From assembly GCA_900129675.1 (NCBI GenBank), contig FSRD01000003.1, positions 1,240,001-1,304,000 on the forward strand: 64,000 nt of DNA. Direction: 5' to 3'. A model generated the notes under the pieces. It was not told the DNA's origin, made no database searches, and saw only the letters and a program-made list of their open reading frames with translations. This document shows positions 17,067 to 26,801 of the stretch, piece by piece. The DNA is from Bradyrhizobium erythrophlei (GTDB taxonomy: Bacteria > Pseudomonadota > Alphaproteobacteria > Rhizobiales > Xanthobacteraceae). Position numbers and translations under genes: made by a program. The first letter of the stretch is position 1. The number at the start of each line of letters is the position of its first letter.

Positions 17067-18275
17067 ATGAAGAGATTGTTGGGCGCGGTGCTGTCCACAG
17101 CGCTGATCGGAACGCCCGGCGCATTCGCCGCCGAAAAGACGCTGACGATCGGTTACAGTGATGCACTTACCGGCGGTGGAGCCGTCTATGGCGTGCCGCA
17201 GAAGAAGGCAATCGATCTTGCGATCGAGGAGATCAACGGCGCCGGCGGCATCAAGGTCGGTGCGGACAACTACAAGATCAAGACCATCGAATATGACGAC
17301 AAGGCAGACTCGACCGAAGCCACCAACGTTGCGCGCAAGCTGATCGATCGCGACGACGTGAAGTTCATTCTTGGTTATTGCTGCTCGGCCTCGGGCGGCG
17401 CGATGGCCTCTTTCATCGGCCGGGAAGACGTCATCGTGCTTGTCGGCACTGCAGGTGCGCGCTCGATCACGTCGCTCGGCAACAAGAACGTGTTCCGTAC
17501 GCGCCCGCCCGGCGACTACACCGGGGCAGCCGCGGGCAAGTTTATCGCCCAGCAGGGCGTGAAGACTCTCGGCATTCTCGCCGTGCGCGACGTGGCGCTG
17601 TTCACCCAATACCGCGATTCGCTGGTCAAGGCGTTCGAGGAAGCGGGCGGAAAGGTCGTTGCGATCGAAACCTTCGGCGGCCAGGACCGTGACATGACCG
17701 CTCAGCTGACCAAGCTGCGCGGCCTCAATCCGGACGCGCTGTTCGTTTCGGGCTATGTCGAGCAAGTTGCCTTCAGCCACCGTCAGGCCTCCGAACTCGG
17801 AATCAAGACCCAGCGTTACGGATTCTCAGGGGGCAGCGCCGAGCAGTTCACCAAAGTTGCAACCGCCGAGCAGATGAACGGTGCATGGGATCTTCTTGCC
17901 ATCGAGTTCAATGCCGATGTGCTGGGCCCGAAGGCGGTCGCCTTCGTTGATCGTTACAAGAAGAAGTACAACGAGAACCCGACGCCGAACACAGCCTATG
18001 CCTATGACCAGGTCTACGTGCTGCGCGACGCGTTGCAGGCCGCGCAGACCACGACCGACATGAAGAAGATTCAGGAGACGATCCGCGCACTGCCGATCCC
18101 GAAGGAGGCGCTGTTGAAGTACCTGCCGGTCAATGGCCGGATGTTCGACGACAAGGGCCAAGCCTACATCGCCAATGGCGCGTTCCAGTGGAAGAACGGC
18201 AACTGGGCGTTCGTCAAGGAGCTTCCGTCGGATGCGGCGGCCTATTCGAACTTCCTGAAGACGATCAAGGATTGA
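17067..18275 (+). CDS. Periplasmic substrate-binding protein of the HAAT importer (LivK-like)
   Basis: The protein has a signal peptide (MKRLLGAVLSTALIGTPGAFA) and the type I periplasmic fold: TLTIGYSDALTGGGAVYG, a VARKLIDRDDVKFILGYC segment, and PNTAYAYDQVYVLRDAL. A strong AGGAGGAG touches the ATG at 17061 but is correctly spaced for the ATG at 17067, so I start there. This subunit sets substrate specificity. The acyl-CoA genes downstream suggest an aromatic, alicyclic or fatty acid ligand rather than an amino acid. Confidence 0.9.
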   Translation: MKRLLGAVLSTALIGTPGAFAAEKTLTIGYSDALTGGGAVYGVPQKKAIDLAIEEINGAGGIKVGADNYKIKTIEYDDKADSTEATNVARKLIDRDDVKFILGYCCSASGGAMASFIGREDVIVLVGTAGARSITSLGNKNVFRTRPPGDYTGAAAGKFIAQQGVKTLGILAVRDVALFTQYRDSLVKAFEEAGGKVVAIETFGGQDRDMTAQLTKLRGLNPDALFVSGYVEQVAFSHRQASELGIKTQRYGFSGGSAEQFTKVATAEQMNGAWDLLAIEFNADVLGPKAVAFVDRYKKKYNENPTPNTAYAYDQVYVLRDALQAAQTTTDMKKIQETIRALPIPKEALLKYLPVNGRMFDDKGQAYIANGAFQWKNGNWAFVKELPSDAAAYSNFLKTIKD

Positions 18276-18289
18276 TCGCAGCCTCAATT

Positions 18290-18315
18290 CAGCCCGCGGA
18301 ATTCTCCGCGGGCTG
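18290..18315 (+). promoter_or_regulatory. Intra-operon hairpin between binding protein and permease
   Basis: A perfect 11-bp GC-rich stem (arms 18290-18300 and 18305-18315) with a 4-base loop lies 14 bp after the stop codon. No T-run follows, so it is more likely a 3'-end stabiliser than a terminator. It would raise the amount of binding-protein mRNA relative to the permeases, as is common in ABC operons. Confidence 0.6.
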
Positions 18316-18331
18316 ACGATCGGACCGGCCC

Positions 18332-19198
18332 ATGCTCATCGATTTCATCCAGCAGATCTTCAACGGCCTCGTCGTCGGGAGCATCTACACGCTGATCGCG
18401 CTCGGCCTGACGACGATCTTCGGAATTTTCGGCATCGCGCATTTCGCGCATGGCAGCGTCGCCATGTTCGGCGGCTACCTGACCTATTTCCTGATCTCCG
18501 CGCTGGGGATCGGCCTGTTGCCGTCCTTCATTCTCGCCATGGCTGCCGGCGCGCTGCTCGGCATCGTTCTCGAGCGGGTCGCATATTATCCGGTGCGTAA
18601 CGCGCCGCCGATCAATTCCTTCATTATCGCGCTCGGACTGACCCTAATTATCGAAAAGCTGAACCTGCTCGCCTTCGGTGTCGATCAGGTCATCATTCCG
18701 ACGCCGTTAGTCAATGTCATCAATGTCGGCGGCGTCACCATGCCGGAGCTGCGCATCTATGTGCTGGCGATCGCTGCCATCCTGGTCATCGGCATGACGC
18801 TCCTGATCCAGCGCACGTGGATCGGCATGGCGGTTCGCGCCGTCGCGCAGAACCGCGCCGCGGCGGTCCTGATGGGCATCAACGTCAATTCCGTTTCGAT
18901 GTTCGTTTTCGCGCTGAGTTCGGCGCTGGGCGTCGCGGCCGGCGTGCTGGTCGGCGCGTTGTTCGCGGTTGCTCCGGGCGTCAGCAGCGGACTCGTCATC
19001 AAGGGCTTCGCGGTGCTTATTCTTGGCGGCCTCGGCTCGATTCCCGGCGCGATCGTCGGCGGCATGTTGCTGGGCGTGTCCGAAGCGTTCGCGGCGGCGT
19101 TCGTGTCGTCGGCCTACAAGGATGTGATCTCGTTCCTGCTGATGATCCTCGTTCTGCTGGTGCGACCCGAAGGCCTGATGCGCAGGAGCAGCCGCTGA
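18332..19198 (+). CDS. livH: ABC permease (LivH-like)
   Basis: The 288-residue membrane protein has about eight hydrophobic segments and the LivH pattern QIFNGLVVGSIYTLIALGLT at the start, GIAHFAHGSVAMFGGY, and the cytoplasmic loop VAQNRAAAVLMGINVN that contacts the ATPase, followed by ILGGLGSIPGAIVGG. It is one half of the translocation channel. The stop overlaps the next start (TGATG). Confidence 0.92.
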   Translation: MLIDFIQQIFNGLVVGSIYTLIALGLTTIFGIFGIAHFAHGSVAMFGGYLTYFLISALGIGLLPSFILAMAAGALLGIVLERVAYYPVRNAPPINSFIIALGLTLIIEKLNLLAFGVDQVIIPTPLVNVINVGGVTMPELRIYVLAIAAILVIGMTLLIQRTWIGMAVRAVAQNRAAAVLMGINVNSVSMFVFALSSALGVAAGVLVGALFAVAPGVSSGLVIKGFAVLILGGLGSIPGAIVGGMLLGVSEAFAAAFVSSAYKDVISFLLMILVLLVRPEGLMRRSSR

Positions 19199-20160
19199 TG
19201 TGGACGCGATTTGCCATTGTCGCGGTCATTGCTGCCGCAATCGTCTTTCCGCTCTTCGTGACGGTGAATTATTTCATCCACCTCGCGATCCTGGCGATGA
19301 TCTTCATGATCGTCGCGCAGGGCGCCAACGTCATCCAGGGTTATACCGGCTACGTCTCGATCGCGCAGGGCGCGTTCATGGGCATCGGCGCCTATGCATC
19401 GGCGTTGCTGAGCATGCGCGCAGGATTTCCGGTGTGGCTCTCGATGCTGGCGGCCCCGATCTTCACGGCGGTCGCCGCGGCGATCGCGGGATATCCGGCG
19501 CTTCGGATCAAGGGCCACTACTTTGCCATCATGACGCTGGCCATGAACATGGTGGTCTTCACGGTGCTGGTGAACTGGGTTTCGCTGACCCAGGGTGAGC
19601 CCGGGCTGCCGAGCATTCCGTCGCCCGAGGCGATAAATCTCGGCTTCACGGAGATCGCGTTCGAGAAGCGCCGCGCCTATTACTATCTCGCGCTGGCGGC
19701 GCTGGTTCTCGTCATGTGGATCGTGGCCGCCGTGGTGCGATCACGGGTCGGCCGGGTGCTGCTGGCGATCCGCCAAAACGAGCCCTTCGCCGAGGCTGCG
19801 GGCATCGCCTGCTGGAAGTACAAGCTGTTCGCGTTCATCTTCAGCGCGTCGCTGGCGGGTTTCGGCGGTGCGATCTACGCGCACTATATGGGCTTCATCA
19901 ATCCGACGCCGTTCTCGGCGGATGCGTCGCTCAATGCTATCCTCGCGGTCATTCTGGGTGGCAGCGGCACGCTGACCGGTCCGCTGGTCGGCGGCGCGTT
20001 GACGGTGATCCTCCCGGAAGCGCTGCGCGTAGCTGAAATCTATCGCCTGATCGCCTATGGTCTGTTGCTGATCCTGGTGGTGATTTTCCTGCCGCGCGGT
20101 CTTGTGCCGGCGGTGGTCGATGGTGTCAGGTCGATCAGCAGGAGGAGGAAGACTCCGTGA
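19198..20160 (+). CDS. livM: ABC permease (LivM-like)
   Basis: The 320-residue membrane protein starts at the ATG overlapping the livH stop. It has the LivM marks VIQGYTGYVSIAQGAFMGIG, the coupling loop LLAIRQNEPFAEAAGIACWK, and AVILGGSGTLTGPLVGGAL. It is the second half of the channel. The stop overlaps the GTG of the acyl-CoA synthetase gene, so transport and activation are translationally linked. Confidence 0.92.
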   Translation: MWTRFAIVAVIAAAIVFPLFVTVNYFIHLAILAMIFMIVAQGANVIQGYTGYVSIAQGAFMGIGAYASALLSMRAGFPVWLSMLAAPIFTAVAAAIAGYPALRIKGHYFAIMTLAMNMVVFTVLVNWVSLTQGEPGLPSIPSPEAINLGFTEIAFEKRRAYYYLALAALVLVMWIVAAVVRSRVGRVLLAIRQNEPFAEAAGIACWKYKLFAFIFSASLAGFGGAIYAHYMGFINPTPFSADASLNAILAVILGGSGTLTGPLVGGALTVILPEALRVAEIYRLIAYGLLLILVVIFLPRGLVPAVVDGVRSISRRRKTP

Positions 20161-21653
20161 GCGTGCATATCGGCAGCTTCGTTCGGCACCACGCCATCTC
20201 GCAGCCCGATGCGCCGGCGCTGCGCGTGGGAGACGAGGCGCTGAGCTATCGCACGCTCGACCGCCGCGCGGCTGGTTGCGCCGTGCGGCTGCGTTATTTC
20301 GGTGTCCTCGCTAATGACCGCGTGATGTTCGTGCTGCCGAACTGCGTGGAATGGGTTGTGCTCTATCAAGGCACGCTTCAGGCGGGCGCGATCCCGGTGC
20401 CGATCAATCCGCTGCTGGCGGCGGCCGAGCTTGCCGCGATCATCACCGATTGCGAGCCGCGCGTGGTGTTCGCGCGCGCGGCGATGGCGGCGCAATTGCG
20501 CCAGAGCATCGGCCACATCAGTTCCGTGGTCGATATCGACGCGCAGCCCTTCACGTCTGACGAAGCCGACCCGCGGCCAGTGCCACGCGCAGGCTCCGAC
20601 GATGTCGCGCTCATCCTTTATTCATCGGGATCGACCGGACTGCCGAAGGGCATCGAGCTCTCGCACGCCAACATCTACTGGAACGCGCAGGCCTTCGCCT
20701 TCGATCTGCTGCGGTTGACGCCGGAAGATCGGGGACTGACCGGCCTGCCGCTAAGCCATGTGTTCGGTCACACCTGTCTCTATACGGCATTTCTGTTCGC
20801 GGGCGCATCGATCACGCTGGTTGAGCGTTTCGATGCCGCAGCGATCCTTGCCAGGATTCATTCGCAGCGAATCACTGTCTTCATGGGCGTCCCGACTATG
20901 TACTGGACGCTGCTGCGCGAGAGTATACCCGCCGGCTGCGACCTGTCGTCGTGGCGGGCCTGCGTCTCCGGCGGCCAGGCGCTGCCGGAAGATGTGCATC
21001 GCAAGTTCGAGGCCAAGTTCGGCGTCGCGATTTCCGAAGGCTACGGAATGACGGAAGCGAGCCCTTCCGTCACCGGCTGCCGCCTGTGGGGTGCGCCGCG
21101 TAAATCCGGTTCGGCCGGACAGCCTTATCTCGGAGTTGAACTGCGGATTGCCGACGACGAGGGCCGGGACGTCGCCCGCGGCGAGCGAGGCGAAATTCTC
21201 GTTGCAGGCCCTGGCGTCGCGCGCGGTTATTTCCGTCAACCTGAGCTGACCGCGCAGGCCTTCCGTGAGGGTTGGTTGCATTCCGGAGACATCGGCTACG
21301 TCGATACGGACGGTTTCCTGTTCGTCGTCGATCGCAAGAAGGAGATGATCATCTCCGGAGGCTACAACATCTATCCGCGTGAGATCGAGGAAGTCGCGCA
21401 TGCCGTCGAGGGGATTTTCGAGGTCGCTGCGATCGGCGTTCCCGATGACCGGCTCGGCGAGCGCATTGTCGCCTATGTCGTGCTGGAGTCCGGTGCCTCT
21501 GTGCCGGAGGCGACGCTGATCCAGCGCTGCAGCGATCAGCTTGCGCGTTACAAGGTGCCGCGCGAAGTCCGCTTCCTGGAGGCGCTGCCGCGTAACGCGA
21601 CCGGAAAAATCGATCGCCGCCGGCTTCGCGACCTCGGCCGCGATCCACAGTAA
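20157..21653 (+). CDS. Acyl-CoA synthetase (AMP-forming)
   Basis: The 498-residue ANL enzyme has the ATP loop LILYSSGSTGLPKG (about residues 154-167), GYGMTEASPSVTG (A5), GWLHSGDIGYVDTDG (A7), the hinge DRKKEMIISGGYNIYPREIE (A8) and the catalytic lysine in LPRNATGKIDRRRL (A10). It should activate a carboxylic acid to its CoA thioester with ATP. The GTG start overlaps the livM stop. Its position after the importer implies it acts on the imported acid; chain type cannot be read from sequence. Confidence 0.92.
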   Translation: MSVHIGSFVRHHAISQPDAPALRVGDEALSYRTLDRRAAGCAVRLRYFGVLANDRVMFVLPNCVEWVVLYQGTLQAGAIPVPINPLLAAAELAAIITDCEPRVVFARAAMAAQLRQSIGHISSVVDIDAQPFTSDEADPRPVPRAGSDDVALILYSSGSTGLPKGIELSHANIYWNAQAFAFDLLRLTPEDRGLTGLPLSHVFGHTCLYTAFLFAGASITLVERFDAAAILARIHSQRITVFMGVPTMYWTLLRESIPAGCDLSSWRACVSGGQALPEDVHRKFEAKFGVAISEGYGMTEASPSVTGCRLWGAPRKSGSAGQPYLGVELRIADDEGRDVARGERGEILVAGPGVARGYFRQPELTAQAFREGWLHSGDIGYVDTDGFLFVVDRKKEMIISGGYNIYPREIEEVAHAVEGIFEVAAIGVPDDRLGERIVAYVVLESGASVPEATLIQRCSDQLARYKVPREVRFLEALPRNATGKIDRRRLRDLGRDPQ

Positions 21654-21663
21654 GGACGGGTTT

Positions 21664-22179
21664 ATGGATACGCAGGAATTCACCTCGCTGCTCGAGCGAA
21701 TGACGTTGGCCGCGGAGGCGGCCGACGGCGAGCGCTTCGCGCGTTGTTTCACCGAGGACGCAATCTATTACGATTACATCTACGGCGCGCATCATGGGCG
21801 CAAGGACATCGCGCACATGCTGCAGAACCTGTTCCGCCGCGATGCCGGCGATGACTATCGCTGGGAGATGTTCGATCCGGTGTTCGACGGCCGCATGGGT
21901 TATGCGTGGTCATTGTCGAGCTTCACGTCGCTGGTGCCGCAATTCAAGGGCAATTTCATCGTGATCGACGGCATGAGCCGCTTCATCATTCGCGACGGCC
22001 TGATCGCGGAGTATCGCGAATCCGTCAACGGTGGCGTGGCGATGCAGCAGCTCGGCGTGGAGCCGGCGCGGATGGCGAAGGTTTTCGCCCGCTGGACCGG
22101 CTGGCTGAAGGAACGCGCCGAAACCGTCACCTATCTCTCGAAGCAACCGAACTGGCGGAAGCGTCCACCGCAACCCTGA
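21664..22179 (+). CDS. SnoaL-like/NTF2-fold protein
   Basis: The 171-residue protein begins MDTQEFTSLLERMTLAAEAA and has the NTF2-like order of helices followed by strands, with AIYYDYIYGAHHGRKDIAHM in the pocket region. It is a small putative hydratase, isomerase or helper enzyme. It is 10 bp downstream of the synthetase gene and 15 bp upstream of the hydratase gene, clearly inside the operon, so it probably acts on a CoA intermediate. Confidence 0.75.
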   Translation: MDTQEFTSLLERMTLAAEAADGERFARCFTEDAIYYDYIYGAHHGRKDIAHMLQNLFRRDAGDDYRWEMFDPVFDGRMGYAWSLSSFTSLVPQFKGNFIVIDGMSRFIIRDGLIAEYRESVNGGVAMQQLGVEPARMAKVFARWTGWLKERAETVTYLSKQPNWRKRPPQP

Positions 22180-22194
22180 GCGAGGCCTTGTAGC

Positions 22195-23007
22195 ATGACC
22201 TATCAGCACATCCTGTATGACGTTGAATCGCGCATTGCGACCATCACGCTGAATCGGCCCGAGCGCATGAACGCCTGGACGCCGACCATGGAGCGCGAGG
22301 TGCGCATCGCCATGGAGGCAGCAGCCAGCGATAGCGGCGTGCGCGCCATCGTTATGACCGGGGCCGGCCGCGCATTCTGCGCCGGCGCCGACATGGAAGA
22401 GCTGAAGACCCTCGATCCCAATGATATCAAGAGCGACCAGTGGATGAAGCCGTTCGACATGAACCGGCGTCCCGACTGGCAGACGCGCTATTCGTTCTAT
22501 CCCGCGATCGCCAAGCCCGTCATCGGAATGCTGAACGGCGCCGCTGCCGGCATCGGTCTTGTTCATGCGCTGTACTGTGATCTTCGCTTCGCGTCAGACA
22601 GCACTGTGTTCACGACGTCCTTCTCCCGCCGCGGACTGATCGCCGAACACGGGATGAGCTGGATGCTCCCGCGCATCGTCGGCCATTCCACTGCGCTTGA
22701 TCTGCTGATGTCCGCGCGGCGGGTCTCGAGCGCGGAAGCGCTACAGATCGGTCTCGTCAACCGGCTCTATCCGGCGGACGAACTGCGCGCCAAGACGATG
22801 GAATACGTCAAGGATCTTGTCGATTTCGCGTCGCCGCGCGCGGTCGGCGTCATCAAGCGTCAGCTCTACGAAGTGCCATTCCAGAGCCTCGCCGAGGCGA
22901 CGATCTACGCCAACCGCGAGATGGAGCTTGCGGCCCGCAGCGATGATTTTCGTGAAGGCGTCGCGAGCTTCCTCGAAAAGCGCCCACCGAATTTTTCAGG
23001 GACCTGA
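22195..23007 (+). CDS. Enoyl-CoA hydratase/isomerase
   Basis: The 270-residue crotonase has both oxyanion-hole segments: GAGRAFCAGADMEELK near residue 65 and MLNGAAAGIGLVHALYCDLR near residue 110. An acidic residue is present in RGLIAEHGMSWMLPRIVG, typical of PaaG/PaaB-like members. It should hydrate or isomerise an enoyl-CoA. It ends FLEKRPPNF, a common crotonase tail, and lies 5 bp before the dehydrogenase gene. Confidence 0.92.
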   Translation: MTYQHILYDVESRIATITLNRPERMNAWTPTMEREVRIAMEAAASDSGVRAIVMTGAGRAFCAGADMEELKTLDPNDIKSDQWMKPFDMNRRPDWQTRYSFYPAIAKPVIGMLNGAAAGIGLVHALYCDLRFASDSTVFTTSFSRRGLIAEHGMSWMLPRIVGHSTALDLLMSARRVSSAEALQIGLVNRLYPADELRAKTMEYVKDLVDFASPRAVGVIKRQLYEVPFQSLAEATIYANREMELAARSDDFREGVASFLEKRPPNFSGT

Positions 23008-23012
23008 GGACG

Positions 23013-24188
23013 ATGGCACGTCTGTTCACCATCGAAGAGGATGTATTCCGGCTCACCGTCCGGAAATTTCTTGACGACAAGCTGCCGGCCGATCTGCGCG
23101 AGCGGATGCTGAGTGGCGAGCGCCCAACACGGGATGACAAGGTGACATGGAGCCGGCTGCTTCATGAGCGCGGCTGGGGTGGCTACACATGGCCCGCCGA
23201 ACACGGCGGCCCCGGCTTCACGCCGATCCAGCGCTATATTTTCGAGGACGAGGCCTGGCAGGCCGGCGCGCCGGAGGTCGTTCCGTTCGGCCTCAAGATG
23301 GTTGCTCCCGTGATCATGAAGTTCGGCAGCGACGCACACAAGCAACGCTTCCTGCCGCGGATCGCTTCGCTCGAGGACTACTGGTGCCAGGGCTATTCGG
23401 AGCCGGGCTCGGGATCCGATCTTGCATCGCTGAAGACCCGGGCTGTGCGCGACGGCGACGACTATCTTGTCACGGGGCAGAAAATCTGGACGACCGAAGC
23501 ACATGACGCCGACTGGATCTTCTGTCTGGTGCGGACCTCGGCCGAGGGGCGCAAGCAGGACGGCATCTCGTTCCTGTTGATCGACATGAAGTCGCCCGGC
23601 ATCACCGTGCGGCCGATCATCACTTTCGACGGGGCGCACGAGGTCAATGAGGTCTGGTTCGACAACGTCCGCGTCCCCGTCGCCAACCGGGTCGGCGAGG
23701 AAGGGCAGGGCTGGACCTGCGCGAAATATTTGCTGGAGAAGGAGCGGCTGAATTTCGGCGGCATGGGTTTCTGCAAGCGCGAGGTCGCGCGGCTGAAGCG
23801 GTTGGCGCAGGAGACCGGGCGATCCAGGCTCGACAATCCGCTGTTTGCCGCGCGCGTCGGAGCGCTGGAGATGCGGATCGCGGCGGCCGACCTGACCAAT
23901 TTGCGCTTTCTTCGCGCGGAGGAGCGCGGCGACGCGGTTGGGTTGCCCGCGCCCTACCTGAAAATTCTGAGCTCCCACCTGCAGCAGGATGTGCTTGAGT
24001 TGCAGGTCCGCCTGCTCGGCCGAAGCGCATTGCCGGTGCGCGCTGCCGATTTCAGCAACACGCCGCTGGCGCTCAAGTCTGAATTGGCCAACGTTGCACC
24101 GACCTACTGCAATTACCGCAAGACCACGATCTACGCGGGCTCAAACGAGATTCAGCGCAACATCGCGGCGAAGAGCCTGTTAGGGTGA
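23013..24188 (+). CDS. Acyl-CoA dehydrogenase
   Basis: The 391-residue flavoenzyme has the family pattern: YTWPAEHGGPGFTPIQRYIF, GYSEPGSGSDLASLKTRAVR for FAD/CoA contact, GQKIWTTEAHDADWIFCLVR, and the C-terminal KTTIYAGSNEIQRNIAAKSL. It removes two hydrogens from an acyl-CoA. It is paired with a second, shorter dehydrogenase immediately downstream, an arrangement seen with heteromeric or steroid/alicyclic-acid dehydrogenases (inference). Confidence 0.92.
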   Translation: MARLFTIEEDVFRLTVRKFLDDKLPADLRERMLSGERPTRDDKVTWSRLLHERGWGGYTWPAEHGGPGFTPIQRYIFEDEAWQAGAPEVVPFGLKMVAPVIMKFGSDAHKQRFLPRIASLEDYWCQGYSEPGSGSDLASLKTRAVRDGDDYLVTGQKIWTTEAHDADWIFCLVRTSAEGRKQDGISFLLIDMKSPGITVRPIITFDGAHEVNEVWFDNVRVPVANRVGEEGQGWTCAKYLLEKERLNFGGMGFCKREVARLKRLAQETGRSRLDNPLFAARVGALEMRIAAADLTNLRFLRAEERGDAVGLPAPYLKILSSHLQQDVLELQVRLLGRSALPVRAADFSNTPLALKSELANVAPTYCNYRKTTIYAGSNEIQRNIAAKSLLG

Positions 24189-24189
24189 C

Positions 24190-25266
24190 ATGATGTCCGA
24201 CGCCGCCAATGTCATTTTCGTTCCGAGGGACGAGCACGGGCTGCTCGTCGGCTCCCTCGACCACCTGCTCAGCGATCAGGCCTTGATCAAGGGCGGTTGG
24301 CGGCCGCTGTGGCAGCAACTTGCGCAAGCAGGAATTCTCTCGGCGGCATTGCCTGAAAGCGATGGCGGCTTGCACGACTCGCGGGCCTTGGCGCTGCTGG
24401 CCGAGCGGCTTGGCCGCAGTGGCGTGGTGTCGCCATTCATTTCATCTGCCACTGCGGCGACATCGCTGTTCAGTCGCGTTCCGGCGGCTAGTCGATTTGT
24501 CGAGCTTCGCGAACGTCTCGGTTCCGGCTCCGTCATTGCGGCGATGGACATTCCAGGCGTGGTGCAAAGCGATCGCAGTTTAATGACGCTGACCGGTGGC
24601 AAGGTGAGCGGTGTCGCCCGCCTTGTGCCATTCGGGGCCGAAGCGGACTTCATCATTCTGGTTGCGACAGCGAGCGAGGGTGATCCCGCGCTCGTACTTG
24701 TGCGGAAATCCGACGTATTGATCCAGCAATCCGTGATCGGAATTGATGGTGCGCCTTATGCGACGCTCCGCCTCGACAGCGTAGCGCTTCAACCTGAATC
24801 AGATCTGGCGGGCGGGTCAGAAGCCGAGAGGCTCATCGCATGGGGCAGAGATGTGCTCGTAACCATGCATTGCGCTGAGGCGCTGGGCGCGATGTCGATG
24901 TTGGTCGATCTTACGCGGGATTATCTCACGGTCCGCCATCAATTCGGCGAGCCACTCTCGGCGTTCCAGGTCTTGCGGCATCGGTTGGTTGATATGGACA
25001 TGGCGCTGACCGAAGCGCGCTCGGTCGTCGAATGTGCTGCGGGCCTTCTCGAGGAAGACGATGTTTTCGCCCGCAGGCAGGCCGTCTTGGCGACACACTT
25101 CACCGTAGCGCGTGCTGCGCTCAAGGTGTCGCAGGATAGCGTACAACTTCACGGCGGCATCGGCATGGCCGACGAGACGCCAGTTGGAGGTTACTTCCGC
25201 CGGTTGCTGACGTTGCCGTTGCAGTTCGGAGACGAGGATTTCTGCGCAGAAAGCTATTCTGGTTAA
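24190..25266 (+). CDS. Acyl-CoA dehydrogenase, shorter partner subunit
   Basis: The 358-residue protein keeps the C-terminal helical domain (DYLTVRHQFGEPLSAFQVLR, VQLHGGIGMADETPVGGYFR) but its central FAD/substrate region is less conserved than in the preceding gene. It begins two bases after the previous stop. Such unequal tandem pairs often form alpha2-beta2 enzymes in which one subunit holds the catalytic base; which one does so here cannot be decided by eye. It is the last gene of the operon. Confidence 0.85.
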   Translation: MMSDAANVIFVPRDEHGLLVGSLDHLLSDQALIKGGWRPLWQQLAQAGILSAALPESDGGLHDSRALALLAERLGRSGVVSPFISSATAATSLFSRVPAASRFVELRERLGSGSVIAAMDIPGVVQSDRSLMTLTGGKVSGVARLVPFGAEADFIILVATASEGDPALVLVRKSDVLIQQSVIGIDGAPYATLRLDSVALQPESDLAGGSEAERLIAWGRDVLVTMHCAEALGAMSMLVDLTRDYLTVRHQFGEPLSAFQVLRHRLVDMDMALTEARSVVECAAGLLEEDDVFARRQAVLATHFTVARAALKVSQDSVQLHGGIGMADETPVGGYFRRLLTLPLQFGDEDFCAESYSG

Positions 25267-25329
25267 ATGCTGCGGAAGAGTCCTCCGTGAAATATCCCGA
25301 AGCGATTGATTGGCAATGGAAATTGCGGG

Positions 25330-25358
25330 GATTGCTGTGATTGGATTTGCCAGCAATC
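25330..25358 (+). terminator. Possible terminator of the acyl-CoA operon
   Basis: A perfect 8-bp stem (GATTGCTG at 25330-25337 and its complement at 25351-25358) with a 13-base loop lies 64 bp after the last stop. There is no downstream T-run, so function is uncertain. Confidence 0.35.
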
Positions 25359-25455
25359 GTAGCTGCTGCGTCGATTTTCTTGCAAATTCGTGTTGAGGAT
25401 TCCCTCGAATCTGAAGCTGTGATTCTCTACCGATCATGTGATAGGAGGGGATTCA

Positions 25456-26801
25456 ATGCGGCCACGGGAGCGGCGGGAAAGCGGCGAGCAGGATCTGTTT
25501 CGTTCGCGGCTGGACCAGGTCATCAACATGGATCACGCGCCGGCGAAGCTGGCGCGGACGATCGACTGGGGATTTCTGGAAGAGAAGTTCGGGGCGGCTT
25601 ACGCCGACGGCTCCGGCCGGCCGCCGCTGCCGACCCGGCTGATGGCGGGGCTGGCGATTCTCAAGCACACCTACAACCTCAGCGACGAAGTGGTGTGCGA
25701 GCAGTGGATCGAGAACCCGTATTACCAGTACTTTTGCGGTGAGGAGTTTTTCCAGCACCGGCTGCCGCTCGATCGCTCCTCGATGACCCACTGGCGCAAC
25801 CGCATGGGAGAGGAGCGGCTGCAAGCGCTGTTGCAGGAAAGCCTGGCGGTAGCGACGCGAACCGGCGCGATGAAGCCTTCGGAACTCTCGCGCGTCATTG
25901 TCGACACCACGGTGCAGCCGAAGAACGTTGCCTTCCCGACCGACGCCAAGCTGTTGAATCGGGCCAGTGAGAAGCTGGTGACGCTGGCCAAAAAGCTGGG
26001 CGTGGAGCTCCGGCAGTCCTACACGCGGGTTGGCAAGTCCGCGCTGATCCAGCATCAGCGTTACGCCCATGCCAAGCAGTTCAAGCGCGCCAACCGGGCT
26101 CTGCGCACGCTCAAGACCTATCTGGGCCGCGTCATCCGCGACATTGCCCGCAAGATCGACGGCGACCATGGGCTCGAGGGCAGCTTCGCTCACCTGCTCA
26201 GCCTTAGCCGGCGGGTGCGCGAGCAGGAGCGCGGGAAGCGCGGCGCCAAGGTCTACAGCCTGCATGCCCCCGAAGTGGAATGCATCGGCAAGGGCAAGGC
26301 CCACAAGCCTTACGAGTTCGGCGTCAAGGTCAGCGTTGCCACCCCCCTCGAGCTTAGCAAGGGCGCGGCCAGTTCGTCGCCCATGTCCAGGCGCTGCCGG
26401 GCAATCCCTATGACGGCCATACGCTGGCTGAGGTGATCCCGGGGATCGAGAAACTCGTCGGCGCTACAATCGAGCGGCTCCACGCCGATGCCGGCTATCG
26501 CGGCCACAACGCGCCACCCGACTACAAGTTCAAAATCTACACCTCAAAACAGAAGCGCCGCGTGACCCCGGCGATCAAACGAGAGATGCGTCGCCGCTCT
26601 GCCGTCGAGCCTGTCATCGGCCATCTCAAGGACGAGCACCGAATGGGCCGCAACTATCTCGCCCACCGCAATGGCGACCTCAACAACGCCATCCTCGCCG
26701 CCGCCGGCTACAACTTCCGCCGCCTCCTCAAGTGGCTCAGGATTTTGTTGTGCCTCTTCTTCGCCAGCCTCTTCCCTCAGCTAAATCCGTTGCCTGCGTG
26801 A
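25456..26801 (+). pseudogene. IS5-family transposase with one frameshift
   Basis: The first frame (25456-26436) carries MRPRERRESGEQDLFRSRL, PPLPTRLMAGLAILK and the first catalytic Asp in VIVDTTVQPKNVAFPTDAK. Homology then shifts to the other frame near 26355-26370: the first frame reads a nonsense tail, while the second gives RGQFVAHVQALPGNPYDG, then ERLHADAGYRG (second Asp) and EPVIGHLKDEHRMGRN (Glu). One base must have been lost or gained, so this copy cannot make a normal transposase unless it frameshifts. GGAGGGG precedes the ATG at 25456. Terminal repeats were not identified. Confidence 0.85.

Noticed and set aside
25456..26801. The IS5 copy as a programmed-frameshift transposase
   Set aside because: No slippery heptamer plus structure was evident at the shift near 26360, so a simple indel is more likely.
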